Positions 17,396 to 26,808 are shown, counted from the first letter of the stretch. The stretch: 64,000 nt of DNA from Streptomyces sp. RerS4 (GCF_023515955.1 NZ_CP097322.1:62001-126000); one strand, 5' to 3'. Translations and numbers: made by a program. The notes: a model not told the origin generated them from the letters alone.

Positions 17396-18042
17396 TAGCT
17401 GAGTAAACGAATGTGCGAGTTTCCCGGGGAAGCTCGCACATTCTCATGACCTGAACGCCCCTCCGTAACGAACTGGATCACGTATTCCTCCAGTCCTTGG
17501 ATGGTGGATACGACGCCAACCATGTCGTCATATCTCGCTCGCGCGGTTTCACCACCCTTTCGCCAGACACTCAGGATGTAGTCGGTCTCGGTCTCCAAGG
17601 TGAACCGAAGGGTCGGTCCATCAATGTTCGAGAGGATCGCCTGACCGCTGAGGCTTCGGTAGGCGCCATGAAAAATGGATTCGAACCCCCGATCGGGGCA
17701 GAGCGATGCGGTCCGGATTTCCACCCTCACCGTCGACCTGTGTGTTCCGACGGTGCTATAGAAGAGAACGGCACCGATGCCCACCCTGACCGGGGTGCCG
17801 TCGTTTTCCATGAGCGACCAAATCTCGCCCTGTACGTCTTTAGTTGACGCTTCGTTAACCCCAAAGATGCTGCGGTCGATCCACATGTCGACAGAAGCGC
17901 TATACAGCAAGTCTTTCGTCATGATCGAATAGTACTCGCGGATTGTCTTGGTGTCACACCCGTCCGGAAAAAGAGTCTGACATGAACCAACAGCCAGCCT
18001 GACATCGCTTCTTTTCAGCGTGATCGTCCTTGACTCGCTCAT
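17374..18042 (-). CDS. hypothetical protein, convergent with the nuclease-lectin remnant
   Basis: 222 aa from the ATG at 18042 (MSESRTITLKRSDVRLAVGS). No signal peptide, membrane segment or motif I recognise; mixed alpha/beta with SVDMWIDRS and LRFTLETETDYILSVWRKGG. It ends 22 bp inside the 3' end of the nuclease gene, tail to tail. GC content is lower than the flanks, like its neighbour, so both may have arrived together. An immunity role for the neighbouring nuclease is possible but unsupported. Confidence 0.6.
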   Translation of the reverse strand: MSESRTITLKRSDVRLAVGSCQTLFPDGCDTKTIREYYSIMTKDLLYSASVDMWIDRSIFGVNEASTKDVQGEIWSLMENDGTPVRVGIGAVLFYSTVGTHRSTVRVEIRTASLCPDRGFESIFHGAYRSLSGQAILSNIDGPTLRFTLETETDYILSVWRKGGETARARYDDMVGVVSTIQGLEEYVIQFVTEGRSGHENVRASPGNSHIRLLSYYLGSHF

Positions 18043-18364
18043 GACCGAGCACGTCCAGCGGCTGATGCAATCCGAACTATGAATGATGTTCAGGCGGGTG
18101 GTACAGCCGATATTGGTGCCCGCAAGCTGTTGGCCGATGGCGGCAGATCGGCTTTTCCCGACCCGGAGGGATAGCCAGCATGACCACGACACGCCCAGAC
18201 GCCCGCCCCCGCCTCACCCGGTCGGCGGACGCCGTTCACCGGGGAAACGGTCAACCCGACCCGCCAACCACCCACACGCAGCCCGTACCCGCGCCCCCAA
18301 CAGGGCTCCGCCGCCGACGCCTCGCGGCGGCGGAACCTCTCTGCCAGGTCGTGGCGAGAACGGA
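18043..18364. other. no confident gene
   Basis: A plus-strand frame starts at 18180 (ATG after GGAGGGATAGCCAGC) and encodes a Pro/Arg-rich peptide that runs antisense through the next pseudogene; the good ribosome-site spacing suggests the first codons may be the remnant of a real gene, but nothing more can be said. Confidence 0.4.
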
Positions 18365-18752
18365 TCAGACGACCGCCCCGGCACGACTGCGGGTCAGGCC
18401 CTCGCAGCGGATTCCGCCGCCGGGGTGCCACTCCATCACCGGTTCGGCAGCCGTCCCGTGCTCACGGCACCAGTCGACCGGGACGACACCGCCGCAGTCG
18501 TGCCGCTCGCACACGCACTCCGGCCCTGGGCCGGCGTAGATCACCCCGTGGCGGACCACCCCACCGAGTCCACCGAGGCGGCGCCCCGCAGGCCGCCCAA
18601 CCCCGACCGGAACTGGTCGACCACCCGCACCTCCTCCGGCACCGCCACGGCCGCGTGCCCGGCGCGGTCAGCCGGCACACGGACGCCCCGAACACTCCGG
18701 CCGCCAGCTCGGCCAGCGCGTCGGCGTCCGCGTCGGTGGACCAGCCGGACAA
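18365..18752 (-). pseudogene. broken copy 1 of a three-copy Cys/His-rich small protein family
   Basis: Starts at TTG 18752, preceded by GGGGGAGGACGAG (good ribosome site), and encodes SGWSTDADADALAELAAGVF, then FGASVCRLTAPGT. Another frame continues VRVVDQFRSGLGGLR, and a third resumes VVRHGVIYAGPGPEC followed by CERHDCGG, a C-rich segment, CREHG and EWHPGGGIRC. Compared with the intact copy at 26818-27264, a central segment (VTVAWPAALRGTAERT) is deleted and the frame changes at least twice. The Cys/His pattern suggests metal binding. Function unknown. Confidence 0.6.
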
Positions 18753-18883
18753 CTCGTCCTCCCCCGCCGCGTCACAGCGGGCCGCAAGGCGCCGGGACGC
18801 TGGCGGTGGCAGGAGCCACGCACGGCGCATACGTAGGCGTGGGCGGCACGGTCGAGGGCAGCATCGTCTCCTCCGTGGGCCTC

Positions 18884-19450
18884 TCACGCTGCCAGAAGAT
18901 CACCTGCGGTGGTTCGAAGCTCCGGCGGGGATACCGCATGCGTCAGGTACATCGGCTGGACCGGGCTGTCGTCTGCCTGAGCCCCTTTTTCCGCGGTGAG
19001 GGTCAGGACCAGGGACAGCAAGGCCTTGGTAGATCGGTCGTTCAGCAGACGGGAGGCTTCGCCGATGCGGGGGTGGGAGGTGGGGGGCAGGGAAATCCCG
19101 ACGCAGCCGTTACGGCCGGGCAGCGAGAGGGCGACGGCGGCGCAGTTGTCGTTGTCGCTGTACTCCTGGCGGTCGTAGTACACGGGGCGCTGGCCGGCGG
19201 TGGTCAGGCTGCGTTCCAGCTTCAGCGGGTCGGTGATGGTGTTCGCCGTCAGCTCGATGAGCCAGTGGCGGTTGAGGTGGTCCTTGCGCTGGTCTTCGGT
19301 GAGCTGGGCGAGGGAGGCCTTCCCGAGAGCGTTCGCGTGTGCCGTCTCGCGGAAGGACACGTACTCGAGGACAGGAGCGGTATCCGGGCCGTGCCAGGAG
19401 CGGGTGGCGCTGACCAGTGACTGCTCCGCCCAGGTCGTTGATGTGGTCAT
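18884..19450 (-). CDS. conserved hypothetical protein
   Basis: 188 aa from the ATG at 19450 (MTTSTTWAEQSLVSATRSWH). Contains LEYVSFRETAHANALGKASL, RPVYYDRQEYSDNDNCAAVA and GISLPPTSHPRIGEASRLLN. No motif I recognise, but the amino acid pattern is that of a real folded protein. It lies 131 bp upstream of the broken copy 1 gene on the same strand, so the two probably formed an operon. Confidence 0.6.
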   Translation of the reverse strand: MTTSTTWAEQSLVSATRSWHGPDTAPVLEYVSFRETAHANALGKASLAQLTEDQRKDHLNRHWLIELTANTITDPLKLERSLTTAGQRPVYYDRQEYSDNDNCAAVALSLPGRNGCVGISLPPTSHPRIGEASRLLNDRSTKALLSLVLTLTAEKGAQADDSPVQPMYLTHAVSPPELRTTAGDLLAA

Positions 19451-19974
19451 GAGGCGGGGTGATCTGCGTGCTGCCGAGCTTCGCCCCGCGCTCACGCTCC
19501 CGCCGCGGCGTTCCTCATTGGCGATCCAGCGCCGCGTGCGCTCCAGGCCGCGCTCTTGCATCCGCTTCAGGTAGCGCGATTTGGGGCGGCCCGGCGGTAC
19601 TCCCCGGGAAACCGGGCGCCGGGCCTCGTCCACGCACGCCATATCGGCGCGGGCTGGGCCCGACCCCTGGTGTCCCCAGCCGCCGAAACCGGGTTCCCGG
19701 CCGTCGAAACGGGGACGCCGGGGGGGTGAGGCCGCAGACCTGGCACACCAAGATGCCAAAACCCGACATAAAGTGACCGGCAACCCCTCACCCATACAGC
19801 CGAGACCGAAGCCGCAGCCGCGCTTCCCAGCCCGGCCGTAACGGGCTCATGACCGCCGGTTATGAGCCTGAACAGCACGAACATCGCCGACTGCGGCGCC
19901 GTACGCCGCTTCGTCCCCCGTCCGCCCGGTCTCGCGGGGCGCGGGGTACGCCGGTCGGCAGCGGAGCAGTGCCG
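19451..19974. other. no confident gene
   Basis: The reading frame of the preceding gene stays open upstream, but its translation is Arg/Pro-rich low-complexity sequence. The region contains GC-rich near-repeats around ccgaaaccgggttcccgg (about 19681-19720). I see no RNA gene or IS end. Confidence 0.4.
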
Positions 19975-20554
19975 TCAGGGCCAGTAGGTAATCAAGCCGA
20001 TGACCAGTGCCGCGCTGAGCACGGTCCCCAGGACCACGGCCAGTAGTTTCGCCTCGAAGCGCGTCTGCGTATGCGCGATGACCGTCTCCATGCGCGGGTC
20101 GGGGGCCCAGGTGGACGTGCGCTGGGACTCCAGGACGGTGCGGAGGGTGGCGAGTTCCCGCAGGAAGCCCAGGTCACCGAGATCGGCGTCGATGAACGGC
20201 AGAATGACACGGCGGGCCGTCAATAAGGTGGGCGTAGACGGTGGTTTTGTCGTGAGAGCCGGTCCCACGGCGTATGTCGTAAATGTCGGCCCAGGTCAGG
20301 TGGCGCACTCTGCGCAGGGCTTTCAAGCGGATACCGTCTTCGTCGATCCGTGTGAACCCGCGGGGCGCCATGTACAAGAGCCAGGCGATGGCTGCCGGCA
20401 CCACAACGGTGGTCGATACCTGCAATCCGAAGGGGAATGGCTCGGTCCAAAGCTTCAACATGAGAACCAGCAGGGGCGCGCTGATCAAGCCGGCGATCTT
20501 GAGCCTCTTACGGGGCTTGCTTCGATACTCGCGCGGCAGAACTATTTCCGACAT
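19975..20554 (-). pseudogene. PH-domain-like membrane protein split by a one-base insertion
   Basis: First frame (ATG 20554): two hydrophobic segments (LISAPLLVLMLKLW and VSTTVVVPAAIAWLLYM), then a PH-like beta-rich part, GFTRIDEDGIRLKALRRVRH, ending TTVYAHLIDG. Second frame continues RRVILPFIDADLGDLGFLRE and ends in another membrane helix (LLAVVLGTVLSAALVIGLI). Removing one C from the CCC at about 20217 joins them as HLIDGRRVILP. About 192 codons in total. The single homopolymer change could be a real null or an assembly error. Confidence 0.7.
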
Positions 20555-20937
20555 TATCCCCCCTCAGCCGACGCGGTAGACCCTCGTCGGCGGTCCCTGG
20601 AACCGTGCGGCAAGTGCCCAGCAGCTGGGCATCGGGCCTCACCCGTGCACGCCAGTTCGGCACGGGCTACCCGCACCCTAACCAGCCACACCCCGGCTCC
20701 GGGTGCCAGCCGCGGTCTAAAAGAGCGTTTTATCCCGTAGGGGGTGTTTGGCGGTCATTTGGCTAGCGGAATGGCCTGGGACTGCTGAGGTCAGGGTCGT
20801 AGTCCGTGACGTGGGAGATGGTTGATGCCGCAGCCGGGTGCGTTTCCGCCCGTTCGCTCCTGTCTGATCCCAAGGCGCCCCCACTCACCCCTGTTTGCGC
20901 CCTGTAGTGGGATGGCGGCCGACGGAACTATCGAAAC

Positions 20938-21777
20938 ATGTCTCGACAGCGGCCGTATCCGAGTGACCTGTCCGATGCCCGATGGGAACTACTCGAGCCC
21001 ATTCTGTCGACCTGGAGGGCCGAGCGGCGAGGGAAGGGCCTGGACATCGGGCGGCCGCCCGAGCACGACCTGCGCCGGATCATGGACGCCGTCTTGTATG
21101 TGGACCGGACCGGGATCCCCTGGCGCTACCTTCCCCACGACTTCGCGCCGTGGGAAACCGTGTACGGGTACTTCGCGGCATGGCAGAAGGACGGCGTCTT
21201 CGACCAGCTCAACGGCCTGCTCCGCCGACTGGTCCGAGAGGCCGCAGGCCGGGACGCCGAACCGAGCGCGTGCGCGCTGGACGCCCAGAGCGTCAAGACC
21301 TCCGCCAACGTCCCGGCCGCCGGCCAGGGCATCGACGCGGGCAAGAAGATCGCAGGACGCAAACGCCACATCGGCGTCGACACCCTCGGCCTCCTCCTCG
21401 CGGTCTGGGTCACCGCGGCCAGCGTCTCCGACAACGCCGGCGGCATCCACTTGCTCTCGCACATCGCCAAGGCCCACCCCAGAATCACCAAGGCCTGGGC
21501 CGACACCGGCTATCGAACCAAGGCGATCGACCATGGCGCCATCCTCGGAATCGACGTCGAGGTCACCCGCCGCGATCCGGGTCAGAAGGGCTTCAAGGTC
21601 ATCCCGCGGCGCTGGGTCGTCGAGCGGACCTTCGGCTGGTTCATGAACCACCGCCGCCTCGCTCGCGACTACGAAACCCACCCGCACCGCTCTGAAGCGA
21701 TGATCCGCCTCGCGATGATCGGCCTGATGAGCCGCAGGCTCACACGAGAGTCGACTCCGAACTGGAAGGACTCATAG
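20938..21777 (+). CDS. IS5 family transposase
   Basis: 279 aa from the ATG at 20938. Has the IS5-type N-terminus (SDARWELLEPILSTW), WRYLPHDFAPWETVYGYFAAW, the first Asp in CALDAQSVKTSAN, the second in WADTGYRTK and the Glu in RRWVVERTFGWFMNHRRLAR, completing a DDE triad. It appears intact in a single frame and may be active. It lies within the element 20721-22252. Confidence 0.93.
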   Translation: MSRQRPYPSDLSDARWELLEPILSTWRAERRGKGLDIGRPPEHDLRRIMDAVLYVDRTGIPWRYLPHDFAPWETVYGYFAAWQKDGVFDQLNGLLRRLVREAAGRDAEPSACALDAQSVKTSANVPAAGQGIDAGKKIAGRKRHIGVDTLGLLLAVWVTAASVSDNAGGIHLLSHIAKAHPRITKAWADTGYRTKAIDHGAILGIDVEVTRRDPGQKGFKVIPRRWVVERTFGWFMNHRRLARDYETHPHRSEAMIRLAMIGLMSRRLTRESTPNWKDS

Positions 21778-21812
21778 TCGCCGGGCCACGCTGACCCGCG
21801 CGTCTTCGGCCC

Positions 21813-22163
21813 TCATCGCCTGCGGCCAGCGATGACAGCCGCCGCTTCCCGGCAGGCGCCACAGGCGTTCTCCCGCTCCGGCCGCCACACGTAATCGGAC
21901 GGCGACATGCCGGCTTCCTGGATTCCGCACAGCGTCCTGCCGAAGATGCCGAAGGCGTGAGAGACCTCGACGGGAAGGCCGTCCGCGACGGCCCTCTCCC
22001 AGCGCACGGACGCGGGCAAGTACGGCGGCCGCGAGACCTCGAACCACTCGCCACCCACATGGGTGGCGGCATGGCACCAGGAACAGGACCAGATCTCCTC
22101 TTCCCACACAGTCGGCATCGCCGGCCACCGCCACATCGCCCGTCCACACACATCGCACTCCAC
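21813..22163 (-). CDS. small zinc-ribbon-like protein, passenger in IS5 element
   Basis: About 116 aa from the GTG at 22163 (VECDVCGRAMWRWPAM); an ATG at 22229 in frame is the alternative. Cys pairs CDVC, CSWC and CGAC, plus His in HAATHVGGEW, suggest zinc binding. No nuclease or helicase motif. It lies inside the inverted repeats of the IS, facing the transposase gene. Confidence 0.55.
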   Translation of the reverse strand: MECDVCGRAMWRWPAMPTVWEEEIWSCSWCHAATHVGGEWFEVSRPPYLPASVRWERAVADGLPVEVSHAFGIFGRTLCGIQEAGMSPSDYVWRPERENACGACREAAAVIAGRRR

Positions 22164-22255
22164 GGGCGGATCCTCACACGCCTCCGTGCGCGGCCCCAAT
22201 CTGCTGACACCGCGCGACTTATGAAACACCCCCGCTGGGACAAAACGCTCTTTAA

Positions 22256-22555
22256 GGGAACGTTATGCGCTAGAGCCCCCGCCCTGCGGGACCTCGAACG
22301 GACGTCGCGTCGGGCGCGACAGCACGGAGCCGCCTCAGCCGGCTCCGCTTACCTCCTCCACGACCCACCGCACGACGTCGTGCGTACGGCTCTCCCGTCC
22401 GAAGCGTTCGGACAAGGCCAAGGAGCCGCAGCCGGGGTTCCCGGTTGCGGCTCCTCAACGGGATCGTGACCCTCACGCCCTCTGGCAGCGGCTACGCAAC
22501 GGGGCCTCGATCAGCTACCGCGCTCAGGCCTGCCGTCTGCGCCGCGACGTGTCCC
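22256..22555. other. no supported gene
   Basis: 300 bp between the IS end and the next gene; GC-rich with short inverted repeats, no open frame with coding character. Confidence 0.4.
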
Positions 22556-23083
22556 TCAGTCATCCTCGTCGTCCACGGGTTCGGGTTCGCGAACGTACCA
22601 GAGGTCCAGGATGTACTGCTCGGGATGCGGGTTGCCGTCCCACAACTGTCGGATCCGTGTGGTGCTCCAATCGCCCTCGATCTCGCGAAGCGCCCGTTCG
22701 TAGTATCGGGCAGCGGCGACCCGGCCGGACCAAGAGACCCGCCCCTCGTAGACACCTGGCCTCGGGAGGGACATCTCCCCGGCGGGTCCCAACGCGAACT
22801 GGCCGACCACAAGGACCCCCGTCTCAGACTCGAGGCTGACCGACGTGAAGCCCTCGACATCCACGGGCGAAGGTTGGGGGTCGTCCCACACTCGAATGGT
22901 CACTTCCACCTTCAGGTCGGGCTGAAGGCTGAGCATGTAGAGGTGGTACCCATTGCCACCGACCACGTTCCGCTCCGCGGCGGCGATGGCGTCGTCGTCG
23001 GTGAGATAGGCCTCCGAGTCGTACACCTCGACGAGGCGATAGGAGGGGCGTGCGAGAGTCGTCGTCTGGACCAGTAGCGGCAT
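22556..23083 (-). CDS. hypothetical acidic protein
   Basis: 175 aa. The ATG at 23083 is preceded by AGGAGG at ideal distance (GGAGGAAAAAATG context), the strongest ribosome site in this area, so it is probably well expressed. Sequence is alpha/beta (VEVTIRVWDDPQPSPVDVEG, LVVGQFALGP, SWSGRVAAARYYERALREIE) with an acidic tail (VDDEDD). No signal peptide or known catalytic motif. It stands alone between mobile elements, as immunity or anti-restriction cargo often does, but no function can be assigned. Confidence 0.65.
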   Translation of the reverse strand: MPLLVQTTTLARPSYRLVEVYDSEAYLTDDDAIAAAERNVVGGNGYHLYMLSLQPDLKVEVTIRVWDDPQPSPVDVEGFTSVSLESETGVLVVGQFALGPAGEMSLPRPGVYEGRVSWSGRVAAARYYERALREIEGDWSTTRIRQLWDGNPHPEQYILDLWYVREPEPVDDEDD

Positions 23084-23177
23084 TTTTTCCTCCTATTCCT
23101 CAGGGGACAACTTTGACGTAAAACTCATCGTTGTCGATTACTCGATTCTCCTCGTAGGTGCGCTGAATTATCTTCCC

Positions 23178-23516
23178 ACTGCGAGCGGAACGCCCAAGAG
23201 CCGCAACGGGATCGTGGAAGCCATCCGCGCGCTGCGCGTGGTCCGCAAGAGCGCGGTCAAGGCCCGCACCCAAACCATCAACCAGATCCGTTCTTTGATG
23301 GTCACCGCGCCCTCCGCCCTGCGGGAGAAGCTGCGGGGACTGCCCACCGCCGTGCTCATCGACACCCTCGCCCGGACCCGGCCCACCGGGGACCTGACCG
23401 ACCCTGCCTTGGCGGCCAGGACGGCCTTGCGTCGCCTCGCCCGCCGCTACCAGGCCCTTCAGCAAGAGATCAAGGAGGCCGACGCCGACCTCGCCCCCCT
23501 CGATCATGGCGGAAAG
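23178..23516 (+). pseudogene. internal fragment of an IS110 family transposase
   Basis: Encodes SGTPKSRNGIVEAIRALRVV, RTQTINQIRSLMVTAPSALR and ALRRLARRYQALQQEIKEAD, the central part of IS110-type transposases. The N-terminal DEDD catalytic part and the C-terminal Ser-containing part are missing; at about 23510 it joins unrelated IS5-type sequence. Confidence 0.75.
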
Positions 23517-23539
23517 TCGCCCTCGGCTGCACAGACCAC

Positions 23540-23888
23540 TCTCAGCACCAACACGCCGTAGTCCTGCTGACCGCGGCTAGGGTGCAGGACTCCATCGCCG
23601 GCCAGACCCTCATCGAGCGCGTGGCTGTCGAGCACCCCACCGTCCGCAAGACCTGGGTCGCCGGCGGCTACCGCCAGCACCTCGTAGAGCATGCCGCCAC
23701 CCTCGGCGTCGACATGCACATCGTCCGCCGCGACCCCACCACCAGGGGGATTCGCAGTCCTGCCTCGTCGATGGACCGTCGAGAGAACCCTCGGCTGACT
23801 CATGAACCGCCGCCGCCTGGCCCGCGACTACGAAGCCTGTCCGCACCGCTCCGAGGCAATGATCCACCTCGCGATGATCAACCTATAA
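23540..23888 (+). pseudogene. C-terminal remnant of an IS5 family transposase
   Basis: Reads AVVLLTAARVQDSIAGQTLI, KTWVAGGYRQHLVEHAATLG and DMHIVRRDP. A frame change within the GGGGG near 23750 leads to FAVLPRRWTVERTLG, then an in-frame TGA in place of the usual Trp, then LMNRRRLARDYEACPHRSEA. Decayed by at least one indel and one nonsense change. Confidence 0.75.
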
Positions 23889-23989
23889 CCTGCAGACTCA
23901 CTGCCGAAGCCACTCTTACATGGCGCGGTGCGTGAACCGCCCTCAACCCGGCAATCCGGGACGAAACAAAGGGATGAAATGCCCTCTAA

Positions 23990-24828
23990 GACGTCATCTC
24001 ATTTGGCGAGTCGGCGGTAGCAGATGAGGGTGCAGGCGATGCTGGTGAAGGCCGGAAAGTGCTCGGCCTTGCGTTCGTAACGGCGGTGGAGGCGGCGGCA
24101 GCCGGCGAGCCACGCCATGGTGCGTTCGATGGTCCACCGGTGGCGGCCGAGCCGCTGCGAAGACTCGATGCCCTTACGGGCTATGCGGTGCGTGATGCCG
24201 CGTCCGCGTAACCATCTCCGCAGGTGAACATAGTCGTAGCCCTTGTCCGCGTGGAGCTCGCCAGGCTTGCGCCGTCGGCGGCCGCGGCGCGACCGGATGG
24301 CCGGTATCCCGCGGACGAGGGGCTCCAGGGCATGGCTGTCATGCAGGTTCGCGCCCGAGATTGCGACGGACAGGGGCAGACCGGTCCGCTCCGTGATCAA
24401 GTGGATCTTCGACCCGAACTTGCCCCGGTCAACAGGATTCGGACCCGTCAGGTCCCCCTTTTCAGGGCTCGCATGTTCACCGACTCGATGGCACAGCGTG
24501 ACCAGTCCAGCTCACCGCGAGAACCGAGCTCGTCGAGGACCAGACGGTGGAGCTTGGCCCACACCCGGGCCTTGCTCCACTCGGTAAAGCGCCGGTCAGC
24601 TGTCGCCCCCGACGGCCCGAAAGACGCCGTGGGCAGCTGCTGCCACGAACACGATCGCGGCCAGCACTTCCCGATCGCCGTGCCGGCGAGCCGGCCGCCG
24701 CCCTGCGTCCGCGACGGCGCCTCAGGAACCACCCGCTGGAACAGCACCCACAACTCATCCGGCACCAGCCGCTCAACAATCCCCACCACGGCCGACAGCC
24801 CACCCAAGGCGCCAAATGAGATGACGTC
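23990..24828 (-). mobile_element. IS5-type insertion sequence B
   Basis: Perfect 19-bp terminal inverted repeats (GACGTCATCTCATTTGGCG at 23990-24008 and its complement at 24810-24828), flanked by TAA on each side (23987-23989 and 24829-24831). 839 bp, carrying the two-frame transposase on the minus strand. Its right TAA is at the same time the left TAA of insertion sequence C. Confidence 0.9.
23999..24807 (-). CDS. IS5 family transposase, two frames joined by likely -1 frameshifting
   Basis: First frame from the ATG at 24807: RLVPDELWVLFQRVVPE, ATADRRFTEWSKARVW and DWSRCAIESVNMRALKRG, ending at a TGA soon after an AAAAGGGGG run (about 24448-24460). In the -1 frame the protein continues DLTGPNPVDRGKFGSKIHLI, GELHADKGYDYVHLRRWLR and the Glu-containing RHRWTIERTMAWL, to 23999. 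IS5 elements of the IS427 group use such slippery A/G runs, so this is probably programmed rather than broken. Confidence 0.85.
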
Positions 24829-24831
24829 TAA

Positions 24832-25696
24832 GACCGTGTCCTATGTGGTGAGGCGTCGTTGATGTCGGTATGGGGCGGGGTACTTGGAGTTGGATAGTTC
24901 CGTACGGGCTGTGGGAGATCGCGGAGCCGCTGATCCCGCCGTCCAAGGTGCGGCCGCAGGGTGGCGGGACGCCGGATACGCCTGATGAGACGCTGTTCGC
25001 GGCGATCGTCTACGTGCTGGTCAGCGGGTGCGCCTGGCGGTCGCTGCCGCCGTGCTTCGGGATATCGAAGTCGACAGCCCACCGCAGGTTCCTGATCTGG
25101 TCGAGGGCCGGAGTATGGGGCCGGCTGCACGAGGAGATCCTGCACCGCTTGGACGACGCCGGCCTCCTCGATCTCTCCCGTGCCGTCCTGGACTCCGCCC
25201 ACGTGAGGGCCAAAAAGGGGGCGAACTCACAGGTCCGAGCCCCGTGGACCGAGGCAAGCCGGGCTCCAAGATGCACGTCCTGTCGGATGCGAACGGACTG
25301 CCCCTCCTCGTCGGCGTCAGCGCGGCCAACACCCACGACAGCCTCGCGCTGAAGCCCATGGTCACAGGTCACCCAACGAGACACGACCCCCACCGCGGCC
25401 GCCACTTCAAACCCCAACGCCTCCACGCAGACAAGGCCTACGACGTTCCCCACCTGCGGAAATGGCTACGCTGCAAACGCATCGGGGTCCGCATCGCACG
25501 CAAGGGCATCGAGTCATCAGAGCGACTCGGACGCCGCCGGTGGGTGATTGAGCGAACGATGTCCTGGCTGACCGGCTACCGCCGGCTCAACCACCGCTAC
25601 GAACGCCACCCCCGCAACTACCTGGCATTCCTCGGCCTCGCCGCAGCCATCTGCTGCTACAAACGCCTCCTCCGCCTCACCACATAGGACACGGTC
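24832..25696 (+). mobile_element. IS5-type insertion sequence C
   Basis: Perfect 24-bp terminal inverted repeats (GACCGTGTCCTATGTGG..., 24832-24855, and the complement at 25673-25696). TAA flanks at 24829-24831 and 25697-25699. 865 bp. It abuts insertion sequence B with only the shared TAA between them. Confidence 0.92.
24870..25687 (+). CDS. IS5 family transposase, two frames joined by likely -1 frameshifting
   Basis: First frame from 24870: PYGLWEIAEPLIPPSKVRPQ, FAAIVYVLVSGCAWRSLPPC and DSAHVRAKKG. At an AAAAAGGGGG run (about 25210-25219) the -1 frame continues GELTGPSPVDRGKPGSKMHV, NTHDSLALKP, RLHADKAYDVPHLRKWL, and RRRWVIERTMSWLTGYRRL to a stop at 25687. Full catalytic Asp/Asp/Glu set is visible, so the element may be active. 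Same design as insertion sequence B but clearly diverged in sequence. Confidence 0.88.
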
Positions 25697-25744
25697 TAAA
25701 CCCGCTGCCCGCGCCTACGTGCAGCGGGTGGCGGCGGCCCCGGC

Positions 25745-26707
25745 TCAGCCCAGCGGCAGCGGTTCGGCCAGCGGAGCGCGCCGAGTGGGTTGCTGGTGCA
25801 TCTGCACGCGGAGCATGAGCCTGTCGATGAAGCGTGCGGGCGGTGAGTAGCCATCGGTCTTGGCCAGCAGGAAGTCAGTGACCAATAGCGTGCGTGCCTT
25901 GACCGTTGTGGCGCCCTGAGTAATGCCGGCGGATGCGATCTCCTGAGCGAGGGCGTCGAGGTCGCGTCCGAGGGCTGCGTACAGACGCCGTGCTGCGGCG
26001 TCGACGAGTTCGATCGCATCCCGGGTGGCTCCGCGGACCAGCCACTGGTGTTCCTTGAGTTCGTCGGCGTCCGTGGTGTCCGGCGGGGGATAGGCAGTGG
26101 TGGCGATGTCGTGGTGGTGGGTGCGCTTGGTGGCTGCGCGGAAGTCGGGGTCGTCTGCGAGTTCCACGGCCATACGTTGCTGTTCTGCGGCCCTACGGGC
26201 GTTGTCGTCCTCCTCGCGGCTTTCCTGGGCGCATTCGTGTTCGGCGAGGAAGAGGTCGCGTTCGGCGGTCAGCTCGGTGTGCCAGGCGGCTCGTGCGATC
26301 CACATGTGGGGGAGGCCCTCGGCCATGAAGCACATGACCACCGCGGTGACATGACCGGTGCGGCGTGAGGCGGCCTTGCGCAGCTTCCGGAGTCGCCGGG
26401 CGGCTTCCGGGGAGAGCTGCTGTTCCACGGTGGGCCCGTCGGCGAGCGGGTCGGCGTCGTCCAGGAGGACGAAGTCCTCGGCGGTGAAGGCGTCGTGGCC
26501 GTAGTAGAGGACACGGGCGCCACACCTGTGGGCGAGGGCGATGAAGTCCTCCGCGTTGACCAGGTCCTCCTCAAGAAGGACGTGCGTGTCCCCCGGTTCG
26601 GGCACCGCAGCCAGCGGGTTGAGGCCGCTCGCAGCCGCCAAAAGAGGGATCTCTTCCACAAGTTTCCGCAGGTCCAGTGTGGTGCTGGTCCGAGTCGCCG
26701 TGGTCAT
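25745..26707 (-). CDS. conserved hypothetical protein
   Basis: 320 aa from the ATG at 26707 (MTTATRTSTTLDLRKLVEEI). Central part: CGARVLYYGHDAFTAEDFVL, then a Glu/Arg-rich helical segment (ESREEDDNARRAAEQQRMAV) that may form a coiled coil, then a helical C-terminus. No enzymatic motif I recognise. Downstream of the intact copy 2 gene and its palindrome on the same strand. Confidence 0.6.
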   Translation of the reverse strand: MTTATRTSTTLDLRKLVEEIPLLAAASGLNPLAAVPEPGDTHVLLEEDLVNAEDFIALAHRCGARVLYYGHDAFTAEDFVLLDDADPLADGPTVEQQLSPEAARRLRKLRKAASRRTGHVTAVVMCFMAEGLPHMWIARAAWHTELTAERDLFLAEHECAQESREEDDNARRAAEQQRMAVELADDPDFRAATKRTHHHDIATTAYPPPDTTDADELKEHQWLVRGATRDAIELVDAAARRLYAALGRDLDALAQEIASAGITQGATTVKARTLLVTDFLLAKTDGYSPPARFIDRLMLRVQMHQQPTRRAPLAEPLPLG

Positions 26708-26808
26708 GGGCAGCCGCCGTCGAGCCAGGTCTGCGGAAGCATCCACCCGCCCTGCCTCCCACTCCCGGCCAGGCACGGGCGGTGCTGGCGCACCACTACC
26801 CGAACATC

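Larger units (their letters stand above)
20721..22252 (+). mobile_element. IS5-type transposable element with a passenger gene
   Basis: Ends are imperfect inverted repeats of about 30 bp: left AAGAGCGTTTTATCCC...GGGGGTGTTT (from 20721), right its complement ending at 22252 (GTCCC instead of ATCCC). TAA flanks both sides (20718-20720 and 22253-22255) as a 3-bp target duplication, as in TNA-targeting IS5 groups. At 1532 bp it is longer than an ordinary 0.9-kb IS5 because it includes, besides the transposase, a zinc-ribbon-like gene on the opposite strand. Confidence 0.7.
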
